Origin: an uncultured Spirochaetota bacterium
Lineage (GTDB): Bacteria > Spirochaetota > Spirochaetia > Treponematales > UBA12059
DNA: 38,148 nt
NCBI GenBank assembly: GCA_937873275.1
Contig: CALMRC010000095.1
Span: 1 to 38,148, forward strand
Direction of reading: 5' to 3'
In this document: piece after piece, positions 22,846 to 30,570 of the stretch
How positions within the stretch are numbered: position 1 is the stretch's first letter
Layout of the letters: every line of letters begins with the position of its first letter
The notes under the pieces: generated by a model
Seen by the model: only the letters and a program-made list of their open reading frames with translations
What the model was told of the DNA's origin: nothing
The model's database searches: none
Position numbers and translations under genes: made by a program

Positions 22846-24552
22846 ATGAGCGACCAGCTGGAACGCGGCGTTTCCTCCCTGATAGATCGTCTCCACGAGA
22901 CCGAGCGAGGGATCGAGACCACGTACCTTTCCCTCGGCGAGCTTTTTCCCCGGCTGGTCGCGGAGACGGACGCCAGCGCCCGGACCGCGGGGGATTCCCT
23001 GGCCGCGATACTCCGCTCCCTGGACGGAAGCGCCAAACGGGGGGTCGAGGACTTTCTGGCTTCCGCCTCCGCCTTTTTCGGAAGCCTGCGGGATAGGGAC
23101 AAGAGCTTCCTGGCCAGCGTCAACTCCGGGATCGAGAGGATCGCGGCCCTGGACGAGATCATCGCCCGGGTCCGGTCCGACTCGGAGGAGATGGAGATCG
23201 TCTCCCTGAACGCCCTGACCGCCGCCCTGAAGTCCGGATCCGCGGGCCGGGGCTTCTCCGTCATCACCGACGAGCTCAAGCAGATCTCCTTCCGGACCAT
23301 CTCGGTCACCGAGGACATCACCGCCCAGGGCCGCAAGCTCCTGGAATCCTTCCGGTCCCTGGGGGCGATCCTCTCCGAATTGGACGCACTCCAGGAGCGC
23401 TTTTTCGAGGAGATCCGGGAGACCCTGTCCGGGGGATTCGCCGGCTTGGAGTCCCGGGTCCAGGAAGCGGCCTCCGCCTTCGGGTCCCTCTCCCGGGAGG
23501 CCGCGGGGGTGCGGGATCCCATCCTTGGGATCATGCAGGGGGTCCAGGTCCAGGACATCCTGCGGCAGTCCATCGACCACGTGATCCTGTCCCTCCGGGA
23601 GGTCTTCAAGGACCCGACCGTATCCCGGAAGGACGAGCTGGTATTCACCGCCGCCGTCGCGGACCTCTCCGTGTCGGTGCTCTCGGACGTCATCGACCGG
23701 ATCGAGGGGGGCGTCGAGGACATGGGGCGCCACATCGACGGGGTGGTGGGCGTCGTCGAGGGACTGGAGGACCGTCGGCAGCGGACCGTCAATATCTGCG
23801 AGGACATCGAGTCCGGTTCCGGGGACGCCGCCGGCAAGGCGGAAACCTATCTCTCCCTGAAGGGCCGGGCCCTGTCGGCGGGCCGGAGCCTCTCGGCCCA
23901 GGTCCGCCAGCTGAACGATTCCTTCAAGGCCCTCTCGTCCCTCCTGGGCAAATTCCAGAACATCGTCGTGGCCTCCCGGATCGAGATCGCCCGGACCCGG
24001 GCCCTGTCCGTGGTCTCCAACACCGTCGCGGGGATGATCGAGATCACCGAGAACCTGGGACGGGACGTCGGGCAGGCGACGGATCTCACCAAGACCTTCA
24101 TCAAGACCGCCAGCGCCGAGATCCTTGCCTACGACAAGGTCCAGGAAAGCAACGACGAGAGGCTCTCCCTTGCGGTGCGGCGGATGGAGGACGAGCTCGG
24201 GCGCCTGAAATCCGCCCGGGAGAGGGTCCGGGATTCCATCGCGTCCTTCCGGCTCTACACGCCCCAGTTCCTGGAGCTCATCCGGACCGCCCGGTCGTCC
24301 CTGGACCGGCTCTCGGGATACAAGGATACCCTGGTCCGGCTTCGGGACGAGATCGGCACCTTGAAGCGCCGGGCGACCCTGGAGGCCGAGGGTATCGAGG
24401 GCGGGGGGGACGACCTGCACTCCATCCGGAACGAACGGCTCCGGCGCATGGTGGAGCGGTTCACCATCTTCACCCACAAGAAGACAGCCGGCGTGCTGGG
24501 GGACTTCAGCGTGGAGGAAGGCGTGGAATCCGGCGAAGTCACCCTGTTCTGA
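22846..24552 (+). CDS. Soluble, divergent methyl-accepting chemotaxis-like protein
   Basis: A 568-residue, nearly all-helical protein with no signal peptide or membrane segment. Residues 116-150 resemble the signalling tip of chemoreceptors (SLNALTAALKSG, then GRGFSVITDELKQIS, against the usual LALNAAIEAARAGE and GFAVVAxEVRxLA) but are clearly degenerate: Leu-Lys-Ser replaces the usual Glu-Ala-Ala-Arg. A second motif, QVQDILRQ (234-241), resembles the FQDxxRQ found in CheZ and some receptors. The second half (270-560) repeats the coiled-coil character (LSVVSNTVAGMIEI, RRMEDELGRLKSA). The cheD gene begins 6 bases after its stop, so a deamidase partner is likely. It may be a cytoplasmic receptor or an array scaffold; the function is inferred. 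Confidence 0.75.
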   Translation: MSDQLERGVSSLIDRLHETERGIETTYLSLGELFPRLVAETDASARTAGDSLAAILRSLDGSAKRGVEDFLASASAFFGSLRDRDKSFLASVNSGIERIAALDEIIARVRSDSEEMEIVSLNALTAALKSGSAGRGFSVITDELKQISFRTISVTEDITAQGRKLLESFRSLGAILSELDALQERFFEEIRETLSGGFAGLESRVQEAASAFGSLSREAAGVRDPILGIMQGVQVQDILRQSIDHVILSLREVFKDPTVSRKDELVFTAAVADLSVSVLSDVIDRIEGGVEDMGRHIDGVVGVVEGLEDRRQRTVNICEDIESGSGDAAGKAETYLSLKGRALSAGRSLSAQVRQLNDSFKALSSLLGKFQNIVVASRIEIARTRALSVVSNTVAGMIEITENLGRDVGQATDLTKTFIKTASAEILAYDKVQESNDERLSLAVRRMEDELGRLKSARERVRDSIASFRLYTPQFLELIRTARSSLDRLSGYKDTLVRLRDEIGTLKRRATLEAEGIEGGGDDLHSIRNERLRRMVERFTIFTHKKTAGVLGDFSVEEGVESGEVTLF

Positions 24553-24558
24553 CGATCC

Positions 24559-25167
24559 ATGTACCGCTGCGAGATCCGGGGATTCCCGGTGCCCGTCGTC
24601 ACCCTCCATCCCGGCGAGTACTTTTCCACCGACGAGGACCTGATCCTCTCCACGGTCCTGGGGTCCTGCGTGGCGGTGGCCCTCTTCGATCCGGCGCGGG
24701 GGATCGGGGGGTTGAACCATTTCATGCTTCCGGGGTCCGTGGACGCGGCCCGGCCGCTCCTATCCGACGCCGCCCGGTACGGAATGTACGCCATGGAACT
24801 CTTGATCAACGACCTCCTGAAGAAGGGCGTCCGGAAGCAGGATCTCCGGGCCAAGGTGTTCGGCGCCGCGTCCCTCCTGGAATTCTCCGGGGGCGTCTCG
24901 GGCCGGATCTCGGACAGCAACATCCGGTTCACCTTTTCCTACCTGGAGGACGAGGGGATCCCGGTCCTCGCCCGGGACGTGGGGGGAGCCCTTCCCCGGA
25001 AGATCTTCCTCTATTCCCGTACCGGTAAGGTTCTGCTCAAGCGCATACCCCGGACCCGGCTGACCGCCATCCGGAAGGAGGAGTCCGGCTTCCTGCGGGA
25101 GATCCGGACCCGGGAAGCGGGACCGGTGGTGCTGTTCGGCGGGGACGGACCGGAGCCGGGCGCCTAG
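24559..25167 (+). CDS. cheD: Chemoreceptor glutamine deamidase CheD
   Basis: A 202-residue cytoplasmic enzyme that converts receptor glutamines to glutamate and, in Bacillus and Thermotoga, works with CheC. The papain-like site is visible: Cys37 in [10 protein letters not shown], His54 in GGLNHFMLP exactly 17 residues later, as in Thermotoga CheD, with Ser31/Thr32 for the third residue. A Phe-Gly-Ala block ([12 protein letters not shown]) and [21 protein letters not shown] complete the fold. The C-terminal 30 residues or so extend past the usual end. It is the second gene after the chemoreceptor-like protein, 6 bases away. Its stop codon overlaps the stop of the convergent cysE within CTAG (25164-25167). 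Confidence 0.93.
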   Translation: MYRCEIRGFPVPVVTLHPGEYFSTDEDLILSTVLGSCVAVALFDPARGIGGLNHFMLPGSVDAARPLLSDAARYGMYAMELLINDLLKKGVRKQDLRAKVFGAASLLEFSGGVSGRISDSNIRFTFSYLEDEGIPVLARDVGGALPRKIFLYSRTGKVLLKRIPRTRLTAIRKEESGFLREIRTREAGPVVLFGGDGPEPGA

Positions 25168-26090
25168 TCCGGGTCCTCGCACCCGGGGACCGGGGGGGCG
25201 GCTCCATCCTCGCATTCCAGGATGAAGTCCCCCTGGGGCATGTAGACCCGGGAGCGGGGGGGCACGGACCGGGTCAGCCAGACGTTGCCCCCGATTACGG
25301 AGCCCCGGCCGATGACGGTTTCGCCTCCCAGGATGGTGGCCCCCGAGTAGATCGTCACGTCGTCCTCGATGGTGGGATGGCGCTTGACGTCCCCCTCGCT
25401 CTTCCGGACCGAGAGGGCCCCCAGGGTGACCCCCTGGTAGATCTTGACCCGGTCCCCGATGACCGCCGTCTCCCCGATGACCACCCCGGTGCCGTGGTCG
25501 ATGAAGAACCTCCGTCCGATCCGGGCTCCGGGATGGATGTCGATCCCGGTCTTGCCGTGGAGGTATTCGCTCATCATGCGGGGAAGCAGGGGAATTCGGC
25601 GCTCCCAGAACCAGTGGGCGAAGCGGTGGGCCACGATGGCCTCCATGCCGGGATAGGAGAGGATGACCTCCTCCACGCTCTTGGCCGCGGGGTCCCCGGC
25701 GAAGGCCGCGGCGACGTCCTCCATGAGGACGGACCGGATCTCCGGCAGGGATTCCAGGAAGTCGTAGGCCAGGTCCCGGGCCTCCATGTGGCAGGCCGCG
25801 GGGCAGCCCCGGCCGGTCTCCATCCGGAGCCGGTAGTCCAGGCTGCGCTCCAGCTCCCGGACCAGGTTCCGGGCGGTTCGGTGGACGATCTCCCCGATCA
25901 GGAAGTCCGCGTTGGTGTCCACGATGCCGTCCTCCCGGCGGTAGCCCGGGAAGGCCAGGGTCTCCAGGTCGTCCACGATGGAGGCCACGCTCTGCTTGGA
26001 GGGGAGGTTGGGGCCGTCGGAGTGGTTGATCCCCCCCGCCTCCTCGTAGGAGGCCAGGAGCTTGCGGATGGTCGAAGCCAAGGCTTCCAT
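25164..26090 (-). CDS. cysE: Serine O-acetyltransferase, long N-terminal form
   Basis: A 308-residue enzyme that makes O-acetylserine from serine and acetyl-CoA, the first step of cysteine synthesis. The N-terminal half is helical (residues 1-150). The C-terminal half is a left-handed beta helix of hexapeptide repeats, with the catalytic segment [16 protein letters not shown] and [10 protein letters not shown]. The region with a Cys pair, [14 protein letters not shown], near residue 98 is unlike E. coli CysE and typical of the longer form in Bacteroides and spirochaetes. The usual C-terminal Ile that binds cysteine synthase is absent; the protein ends in an acidic, Pro-rich tail ([16 protein letters not shown]). 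It lies 28 bases downstream of the MFS gene on the same strand. Confidence 0.93.
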   Translation of the reverse strand: MEALASTIRKLLASYEEAGGINHSDGPNLPSKQSVASIVDDLETLAFPGYRREDGIVDTNADFLIGEIVHRTARNLVRELERSLDYRLRMETGRGCPAACHMEARDLAYDFLESLPEIRSVLMEDVAAAFAGDPAAKSVEEVILSYPGMEAIVAHRFAHWFWERRIPLLPRMMSEYLHGKTGIDIHPGARIGRRFFIDHGTGVVIGETAVIGDRVKIYQGVTLGALSVRKSEGDVKRHPTIEDDVTIYSGATILGGETVIGRGSVIGGNVWLTRSVPPRSRVYMPQGDFILECEDGAAPPVPGCEDPD

Positions 26091-26118
26091 CAGGGCGCCT
26101 CCCGTTCCCGTCGGCGGA

Positions 26119-27429
26119 TCAAGCCCCGGCCTCCGTTCCCGCCGAGGCTCGCTCGGGTTCTCCCGCCCGCACGAACCCCATGACCGCGAAGGCCGCGGCC
26201 ATGCAGACCGCGCAGAAGGCGAAGATCCCCCGGTACCCGGCCAGGTCGATGAGCCCGCCCGTGAGGGGGGGCGAGAGGATGGCGGCCCCCTGGCTGAAGG
26301 TGTAGTAGAGGCCCGTATAGATTCCCACGGTGCCGTACCGGGACATCTGCCAGAGCATGGGGAAGGAATTCGTGACGACGGTTACCCAGAACAGGCCGAA
26401 GAGGAAGAGGATGCCCCAGAAGAGGTAGACCTTGGGCATGCCCGAGAGCCCCAGGGCGGACGCCAGGGGATCCAGGAAGAAGAGCAGGGATACCAGGACC
26501 GTCAGGGCCGCCAGGGCGATCCGTATGGCCCGCCTCCGGCCTATCCGGTGGGCCACGTAGCCGGAGGGTATCGCGAAGAGGGCGTAGGCGATGCCCACCA
26601 TGCCCGCCGCGAAGGCGGCCCGGCCCTGGGAAACCCCCAGGACCTCGATGCTGTACTTCCCGATGAAGGGCAGGACCCCCTGGTACCCCAGGAACCAGAG
26701 GAAGAGGGACGCCAGGATGAGGAGGGCGCTCTTGTCCGGTCCCCCCGCTATGGCGGCCAGGGATTCCCGCAGGGGCACCCGCCGCTCCGCCGCGGCTTCC
26801 CCGGCGCCCCGTTCCCGCACGAAGGCGAAGAGCAGGGCCACCGCGACCACTACGAGGGCGCCGGCTATGGGGAAGGGGAGGCGGCCCTTGGTCGGACCCA
26901 GGACCGGAAGGACGATGTCCAGGTCCATGAGCCGGGCCAACCCCAGGGTCCCAACGATGCTGGCGATGCCGCCCATGGTGTTGATGACCCCGTTGGCCTC
27001 GGATCGGAACTCCCCCGGCACGATGTCCGGCATGAGGGCCACCACGGGTCCCCGGGCCGCCTGCTTCCAGATGTTGAGGAGGAAGATCCCCGCCACCAGG
27101 GCCGCCAGGGAGACCGCCGCCGCGTAGGGCAGCCAGGCGAAGCTGAGGGCCGTGAGGGGCAGGGTGACCAGGATGAACGGCATCCGCCGGCCGATGGGCG
27201 TACGGATCTTGTCGGACCAGACCGCGACGAGGGGGATCAGGAATAGGGCGAAGATGTTGTCCAGGGTCATCACGGCCCCCACGATGCCCATGGAGGGGAT
27301 GTAGCGCCCCAGGAAGACCGGCACGTAGGTGTCGTACAGGGGATCCATGAGCCCCATGGTGAAGAACCCGAAGCCGATCAGGAAGGTCAGGCCCAGGTAG
27401 GGCCGGAATCCTTTTTGTACCTTGGACAT
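26119..27429 (-). CDS. MFS sugar transporter, SLC45/sucrose-symporter-like
   Basis: A 436-residue inner-membrane transporter with about 12 hydrophobic segments. The loop between segments 2 and 3 has the form [16 protein letters not shown], characteristic of the sucrose/SLC45-type sugar:proton symporters, and the later [10 protein letters not shown] loop is the matching repeat between segments 8 and 9. galK lies upstream on the same strand, so galactose or a galactoside is a likely cargo; that is inferred from context. A ribosome site (AAAGGAGCG) precedes the ATG, and directly upstream lies a seven-unit heptad repeat (27447-27495). The tail after residue 420 is short and hydrophilic. Confidence 0.88.
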   Translation of the reverse strand: MSKVQKGFRPYLGLTFLIGFGFFTMGLMDPLYDTYVPVFLGRYIPSMGIVGAVMTLDNIFALFLIPLVAVWSDKIRTPIGRRMPFILVTLPLTALSFAWLPYAAAVSLAALVAGIFLLNIWKQAARGPVVALMPDIVPGEFRSEANGVINTMGGIASIVGTLGLARLMDLDIVLPVLGPTKGRLPFPIAGALVVVAVALLFAFVRERGAGEAAAERRVPLRESLAAIAGGPDKSALLILASLFLWFLGYQGVLPFIGKYSIEVLGVSQGRAAFAAGMVGIAYALFAIPSGYVAHRIGRRRAIRIALAALTVLVSLLFFLDPLASALGLSGMPKVYLFWGILFLFGLFWVTVVTNSFPMLWQMSRYGTVGIYTGLYYTFSQGAAILSPPLTGGLIDLAGYRGIFAFCAVCMAAAFAVMGFVRAGEPERASAGTEAGA

Positions 27430-27446
27430 CGTGAACGCTCCTTTCG

Positions 27447-27495
27447 GACTCAGTGGTCGGTTGTCGGTGGTCGGTGTTCAGGACTCAGGACCAAC
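27447..27495 (-). repeat. Degenerate 7-base repeat tract, seven units
   Basis: Seven consecutive 7-base units, for example TGGTCGG (27454, 27468) and GACTCAG (27447, 27482). On the minus strand the units take the form CCGACCA, CCGACAA or CTGAGTC, each starting C-Y-G. It ends 17 bases before the start codon of the MFS gene, on the same strand, inside its promoter or leader. The rest of the 172-base gap holds only a GC hairpin (27576-27597). Confidence 0.8.
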
Positions 27496-27575
27496 CGGAC
27501 GGCGGTGGATCGTTCCCGTCGTTCGGTAACCGACCCGCCCCTCGGAAGCAACGGAGACCGCAGGTCTTCGCCGCC

Positions 27576-27597
27576 GCGAGCCGTGCGCGCGGCTCGC
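27576..27597 (-). other. GC hairpin just after galK
   Basis: GCGAGCCG (27576-27583), 6-base loop, CGGCTCGC (27590-27597), 5 bases beyond the galK stop. There is no T-run on either side, so intrinsic termination is uncertain; it may protect the galK message 3' end. Confidence 0.45.
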
Positions 27598-27601
27598 GCC
27601 G

Positions 27602-28870
27602 TCACCGCAGTTCCCCCGCCCCTTCTTCCCGTATCCGCAGCCGGGTGACGCAGCCGGGGCCCAGGATCCTCTCCATGAGAGCACGGTACTCCTTGAACCC
27701 GTCCTGGGGGACCCAGGCCAGGAGGGTTCCCTCGAAGCCGCCTCCGTGGACCCGGCAGGCCCCCCGCTTGCCCAGGAAGGTCTGGGTGAGGGCCAGGGCC
27801 AGGGCCAGGGCCTGGTTCCGGGGATCCCCGGGGGAGACGACGTTCTGGAGGTACATCCAGGAGGAGATCCCGGAACGGCGCGTCAGCTTGAGGAAGCGCT
27901 TCATCCGACCGTCCTCCAGGGCCTTGCCCATGGCCAGGACCCGCTCGTTCTCCTCCAGGAAATGGAGGGTCCGGAGGGCGGCCCGGTCCCCCGCGGCCTG
28001 CCGGACCTCGGGCATCTTCCGGAGGAGCTGGGAGGCTTCCAGCCCGCGGAGGGCCTCCTTTCCGAACACCGAGGCCGCGTCCCTCATCTCCCCCGGGATG
28101 GCGGCGTACTCGGCCGTCCGGTCCTCGTGGCTCCCCCCCGTGGCCACCACGGCCAGGGCGTATCCTTCCTTCTCGATTTCCGCCTCGATCCGGCGGATCC
28201 GGGGGGAGCCGGGATTCTCGAAGTCGATGAGCAGGACCCCCCCCGCGGCGGAGGCGGACTGATCCATGAGACCGCAGGGTTTTCCGAAGTGCCGGTTTTC
28301 CGCCCTTTGGCCGATCCGGGCCAGCTCCTCGGGGGGTACGGCTCCGCGGTTGTACAGGCCCGAAAGGACCGCGCCCAGGAGGACCTCCAGGGCCGCGGAG
28401 CTGGACAGCCCCGAGCCCGCCGGCACCCGGGAATTCAGGATCCCCTTGAATCCGCCCGTCCGGTATCCCGCCTCGGCGAATCCCTCGGCCACGCCCCGGA
28501 TCAAGGCTTCCGTGGATCCTCGCTCGGATTCCACCGGTTCCAGCCGGTCGAAATCCACCCGGAAGGGGTGGTCCCAGCCGTCGGACCAAAGCTCCACCTC
28601 CGTAGTTTCCGAGGGCACGACGGCGGCGGCGATGTCCAGGGTCACGGCCGCGCAGAGGACGCGGCCCCGGTTATGGTCGGTGTGGTTGCCCCCGAGCTCG
28701 GTGCGCCCCGGGGCGGAGAACAGGCGGGGAGCGCCGCCGAAGGCCTGGACGGCCCGCTCCGAGAGATCCTGGTATCGCTTCGTCTGGGCGGACAGATCCG
28801 CCTTGCCGTAGAGGTCCTCGAGTAGCTTTCGGAAATTTTTTGAATCGAGGCTGGGTGCGGTAGCGTCCAT
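27602..28870 (-). CDS. galK: Galactokinase
   Basis: A 422-residue GHMP-family kinase that phosphorylates galactose at C1, the entry step of the Leloir pathway. Motif 1 reads SAPGRTELGGNHTDHN, the ATP-binding motif 2 is PAGSGLSSSAALEV and motif 3 is CRVHGGGFEGT. The substrate loop GGNHTDHN differs from the GEHTDYN of E. coli GalK (Asn for Glu at the first acid), matching a divergent galactokinase branch. The N-terminal 40 residues precede the core and are longer than in E. coli. A GGAGG ribosome site precedes the ATG. The neighbouring MFS transporter downstream suggests a sugar-use pair. galT and galE are not in the window. Confidence 0.92.
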   Translation of the reverse strand: MDATAPSLDSKNFRKLLEDLYGKADLSAQTKRYQDLSERAVQAFGGAPRLFSAPGRTELGGNHTDHNRGRVLCAAVTLDIAAAVVPSETTEVELWSDGWDHPFRVDFDRLEPVESERGSTEALIRGVAEGFAEAGYRTGGFKGILNSRVPAGSGLSSSAALEVLLGAVLSGLYNRGAVPPEELARIGQRAENRHFGKPCGLMDQSASAAGGVLLIDFENPGSPRIRRIEAEIEKEGYALAVVATGGSHEDRTAEYAAIPGEMRDAASVFGKEALRGLEASQLLRKMPEVRQAAGDRAALRTLHFLEENERVLAMGKALEDGRMKRFLKLTRRSGISSWMYLQNVVSPGDPRNQALALALALTQTFLGKRGACRVHGGGFEGTLLAWVPQDGFKEYRALMERILGPGCVTRLRIREEGAGELR

Positions 28871-28952
28871 GAAACCCTCCCGCCGCGTCCCCGGCCGGAC
28901 GCCGGTCGGGACGAGAATACCATCCGGGAGGCTGAAAGGGAAGGTCCGTGTG

Positions 28953-28973
28953 TCAGGACTCAGGACTCAGGAG
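28953..28973 (-). repeat. Short heptad repeat upstream of galK
   Basis: Three 7-base units: TCAGGAC twice (28953, 28960) and TCAGGAG (28967). The TCAGGAC unit also occurs inside the tract at 27447-27495. The tract lies 83 bases before the galK start, on the same (minus) strand by the C-Y-G reading. Nothing else is recognisable between it and 29059. Confidence 0.7.
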
Positions 28974-29059
28974 GGCTCTACCGGGCGGTCGAGGGATGGG
29001 AGTCCCTCCGCAAGCCCGGTCGGCCCTATGTCCTGCAGCCCGAGTCCCGTTGCCGTCGT

Positions 29060-29254
29060 TCAGGCGGACAGCTCTGCGATGTAGCCGGTGCGGACGCAGG
29101 TGTCGAAGAGCTCCTTGGTCATGAACTCCTCCCGGACGTCCTCCCAGTCCTCGTGGCTGTGGACGATCCGGACGAAATATCCGTTCTCGATCTCGTTGAT
29201 CAGCTCGAGGACGGAGGGCGCCTGGCTGGTACCCCGGATGGCGAACTGTTTCAT
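29060..29254 (-). CDS. Small hypothetical protein, 64 residues
   Basis: I do not recognise this protein, but it looks real: the ribosome site AGGAGG sits 6 bases before the ATG, codon use matches its neighbours, and the sequence is a compact mix of charged and aromatic residues (SVLELINEIENGYFVRIV, then SHEDWEDVREEF) ending in TKELFDTCVRTGYIAELS. It is acidic, cytoplasmic and has a single Cys. Size and charge suggest a small regulator or subunit, with no evidence for which. It stands alone between the FMN-binding gene and galK on the same strand, with a possible promoter at 29282-29309. Confidence 0.72.
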   Translation of the reverse strand: MKQFAIRGTSQAPSVLELINEIENGYFVRIVHSHEDWEDVREEFMTKELFDTCVRTGYIAELSA

Positions 29255-29281
29255 GCACTTCCTCCTGGTCGGGCCTCCGGA

Positions 29282-29309
29282 TCGGTATCCGCGGCCGCGC
29301 TTGCTTCAA
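29282..29309 (-). promoter_or_regulatory. Possible promoter of the 64-residue gene
   Basis: On the minus strand, TTGAAG (29309-29304), 16 bases, TACCGA (29287-29282). The -10 box is weak. Confidence 0.4.
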
Positions 29310-29380
29310 TTCTCGGAGGAAGAGGAATCGGGGCTTAGGGGCATTTCCCCGGCGACCCGGGTACCCGGCCCGGGAATGAA

Positions 29381-29407
29381 AACGCCCGGGACCGCGTCCC
29401 GGGCGTT
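29381..29407 (-). terminator. Terminator of the FMN-binding gene
   Basis: A 12-bp stem, AACGCCCGGGAC (29381-29392) with its complement (29396-29407), 3-base loop. On the minus strand it runs into TTTTCATT. It lies 40 bases after the stop codon. Confidence 0.85.
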
Positions 29408-29447
29408 CCTGTGGGGGGGGCCGGGAATCCGGCCCTCCGTCCGATGC

Positions 29448-30245
29448 TTACTGGGCGGCCTTGAGGGCTTCCGCGGCGACCTTGAAGAACTCGCCCACGG
29501 TGACGGAAACGCCGGAGATGGCGTCCGTCTTGCCGTCCCCCTTGACGGGGATCTTGGAGACTTCCTGGGACTTGACCAGGGCGGCGGCCATGCGGTCCGC
29601 CTGGACGTTCCACTCGCCCTGCTTGGCGTTCATCTTGTAGGCGCCCTTGATGGCGCGGACGTACTTGCTGTCCCCGCCGGCCTTGTTGACCGCGTTGGAA
29701 ACGGCGCTAACGACGCGGCCGTTGACCACGGTGATCAGGGCCGTGGCGGCGAATCCGCTCTTGTCGAACTCGGCGGCCTTGGCGTAGAACCACCCGTCCT
29801 TCTTGTAGGATCCCTTGGCGACGGGGCCCGCGGCCAGGGCCTTGGGGACCAGGTCGAGGAAATCCTTGACGGTGATGGAGACGCCGGAGATGGCGTCGGT
29901 CTTGCCGTCCGACTTGACGGCGATCTTGGAGACGTCGCCGACCTTCACGAGTTCCGCTTCCACCCGGGCGGCCTGGACGTCCCACTCGCCCTGCTTGGCG
30001 ACCTTGGCCATGCCGTACTGCCCCGCGGCCGCGACGGTCTTCTTGTCCGCGAGCCCGAGGTTGTTGACGCCGTTCCAGGTGGCGGAGACGATCTTTCCGC
30101 CCTTCACCTCGAGGACCGCCTGATAGCGCCAGCCGCTCTTGGCGAATTCCGTCTGCTCGGCGAAGTACCAGCCGTCCTTGGGCGCCTGGGCGAAAACCGT
30201 ACCCGCGACGGCCAGGATCAGCGCGATCGCAAGAATCTTCTTCAT
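29448..30245 (-). CDS. Secreted tandem FMN-binding-domain protein
   Basis: A 265-residue exported protein. The signal peptide (MKKILAIALILAVAGTVFAQ) is cleaved near residue 20 and has no lipobox Cys. Two FMN_bind-like repeats follow (about residues 22-135 and 145-265), each beginning DGW(Y/F)xAxxxEFxKSG and ending DGKTDAISGVS(I/V)TV. Such domains carry FMN linked to a Thr or Ser by ApbE and pass electrons outside the cell membrane. The usual SGAT is SGVS here in both repeats, so the acceptor would be Ser or the Thr two residues later. I chose the ATG at 30245, after AAGGAG; ten extra residues upstream are unlikely. ApbE is not encoded here. The flavin role is inferred; an immunogen-like structural role is the alternative. 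Confidence 0.82.
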   Translation of the reverse strand: MKKILAIALILAVAGTVFAQAPKDGWYFAEQTEFAKSGWRYQAVLEVKGGKIVSATWNGVNNLGLADKKTVAAAGQYGMAKVAKQGEWDVQAARVEAELVKVGDVSKIAVKSDGKTDAISGVSITVKDFLDLVPKALAAGPVAKGSYKKDGWFYAKAAEFDKSGFAATALITVVNGRVVSAVSNAVNKAGGDSKYVRAIKGAYKMNAKQGEWNVQADRMAAALVKSQEVSKIPVKGDGKTDAISGVSVTVGEFFKVAAEALKAAQ

Positions 30246-30281
30246 AATGACCGCTCCTTCCAAAGGGGAATGCAATAAAAC

Positions 30282-30320
30282 TATATAGATATAGTGAACA
30301 TCGAATGTCCATTATGTCAA
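30282..30320 (-). promoter_or_regulatory. AT-rich promoter region of the FMN-binding gene
   Basis: On the minus strand, TTGACA (30320-30315) and TGGACA (30311-30306) are alternative -35 boxes, with TATATA (30287-30282) as the -10, 18 bases after the second. The area stands out as AT-rich and suggests strong expression. Confidence 0.6.
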
Positions 30321-30323
30321 GGG

Positions 30324-30350
30324 CCCGGCGGCGGACATGCCGCCGCCGGG
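30324..30350. repeat. 11-bp GC hairpin next to REP-like copy 2
   Basis: CCCGGCGGCGG (30324-30334), loop ACATG, and its exact complement (30340-30350). It lies just upstream of the FMN-binding gene promoter and 5 bases from the next palindrome. Confidence 0.6.
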
Positions 30351-30355
30351 GCAAT

Positions 30356-30372
30356 GAAGCCCTGCGGGCTTC
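30356..30372. repeat. REP-like palindrome, copy 2
   Basis: GAAGCCC (30356-30362), loop TGC, GGGCTTC (30366-30372). It differs from the core of the copy at 21897-21917 by one loop base, and both are followed within about 20 bases by a GATC-containing tail. Confidence 0.6.
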
Positions 30373-30389
30373 GCCGATCCAAATAAAAT

Positions 30390-30438
30390 GGTATCCGTGA
30401 TCCGTGAACGGTATACAGTACCCGATTACCGATTCCTG
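30390..30438 (+). repeat. Degenerate 7-base repeat tract upstream of the aminotransferase, part 1
   Basis: Seven 7-base units. In the phase starting at 30395 each begins with C: CCGTGAT, CCGTGAA, CGGTATA, CAGTACC and so on. A spacer of 40 bases without units separates it from the second tract. Confidence 0.7.
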
Positions 30439-30478
30439 CCATCGATGCGTGGAAGTCGGCCGCGAACTGGCATCCCTT

Positions 30479-30513
30479 CCGTCCACTGTCCACCGTTCAC
30501 CGTCCCGTTGACA
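30479..30513 (+). repeat. Degenerate 7-base repeat tract upstream of the aminotransferase, part 2
   Basis: Five units: CCGTCCA (30479), CTGTCCA (30486), CCGTTCA (30493), CCGTCCC (30500), GTTGACA (30507). The last unit contains the predicted -35 box TTGACA. It ends 57 bases before the aminotransferase ATG, in the same direction. Confidence 0.8.
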
Positions 30514-30534
30514 TGGGCCGGAACCTCATATACC
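30508..30534 (+). promoter_or_regulatory. Predicted promoter of the aminotransferase gene
   Basis: TTGACA (30508-30513) and TATACC (30529-30534), with a short 15-base spacer; TACCGT at 17 bases is a poorer alternative. The -35 box is part of the heptad tract. Confidence 0.5.
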
Positions 30535-30570
30535 GTGGACTGCAAGAATTACCCTTTCCAGGAGGCCTCC

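Noticed and set aside
21886-24720. 944-residue minus-strand open frame across ymdB, the chemoreceptor-like gene and cheD
   Set aside because: It is low complexity (Asp, Gly, Pro, Leu) and overlaps three genes with clear motifs; such shadows are expected at this GC content.
30390-30513. A CRISPR array or direct-repeat attachment site
   Set aside because: The units are only 7 bases, adjacent and drifting, with no spacers and no cas or integrase gene nearby.
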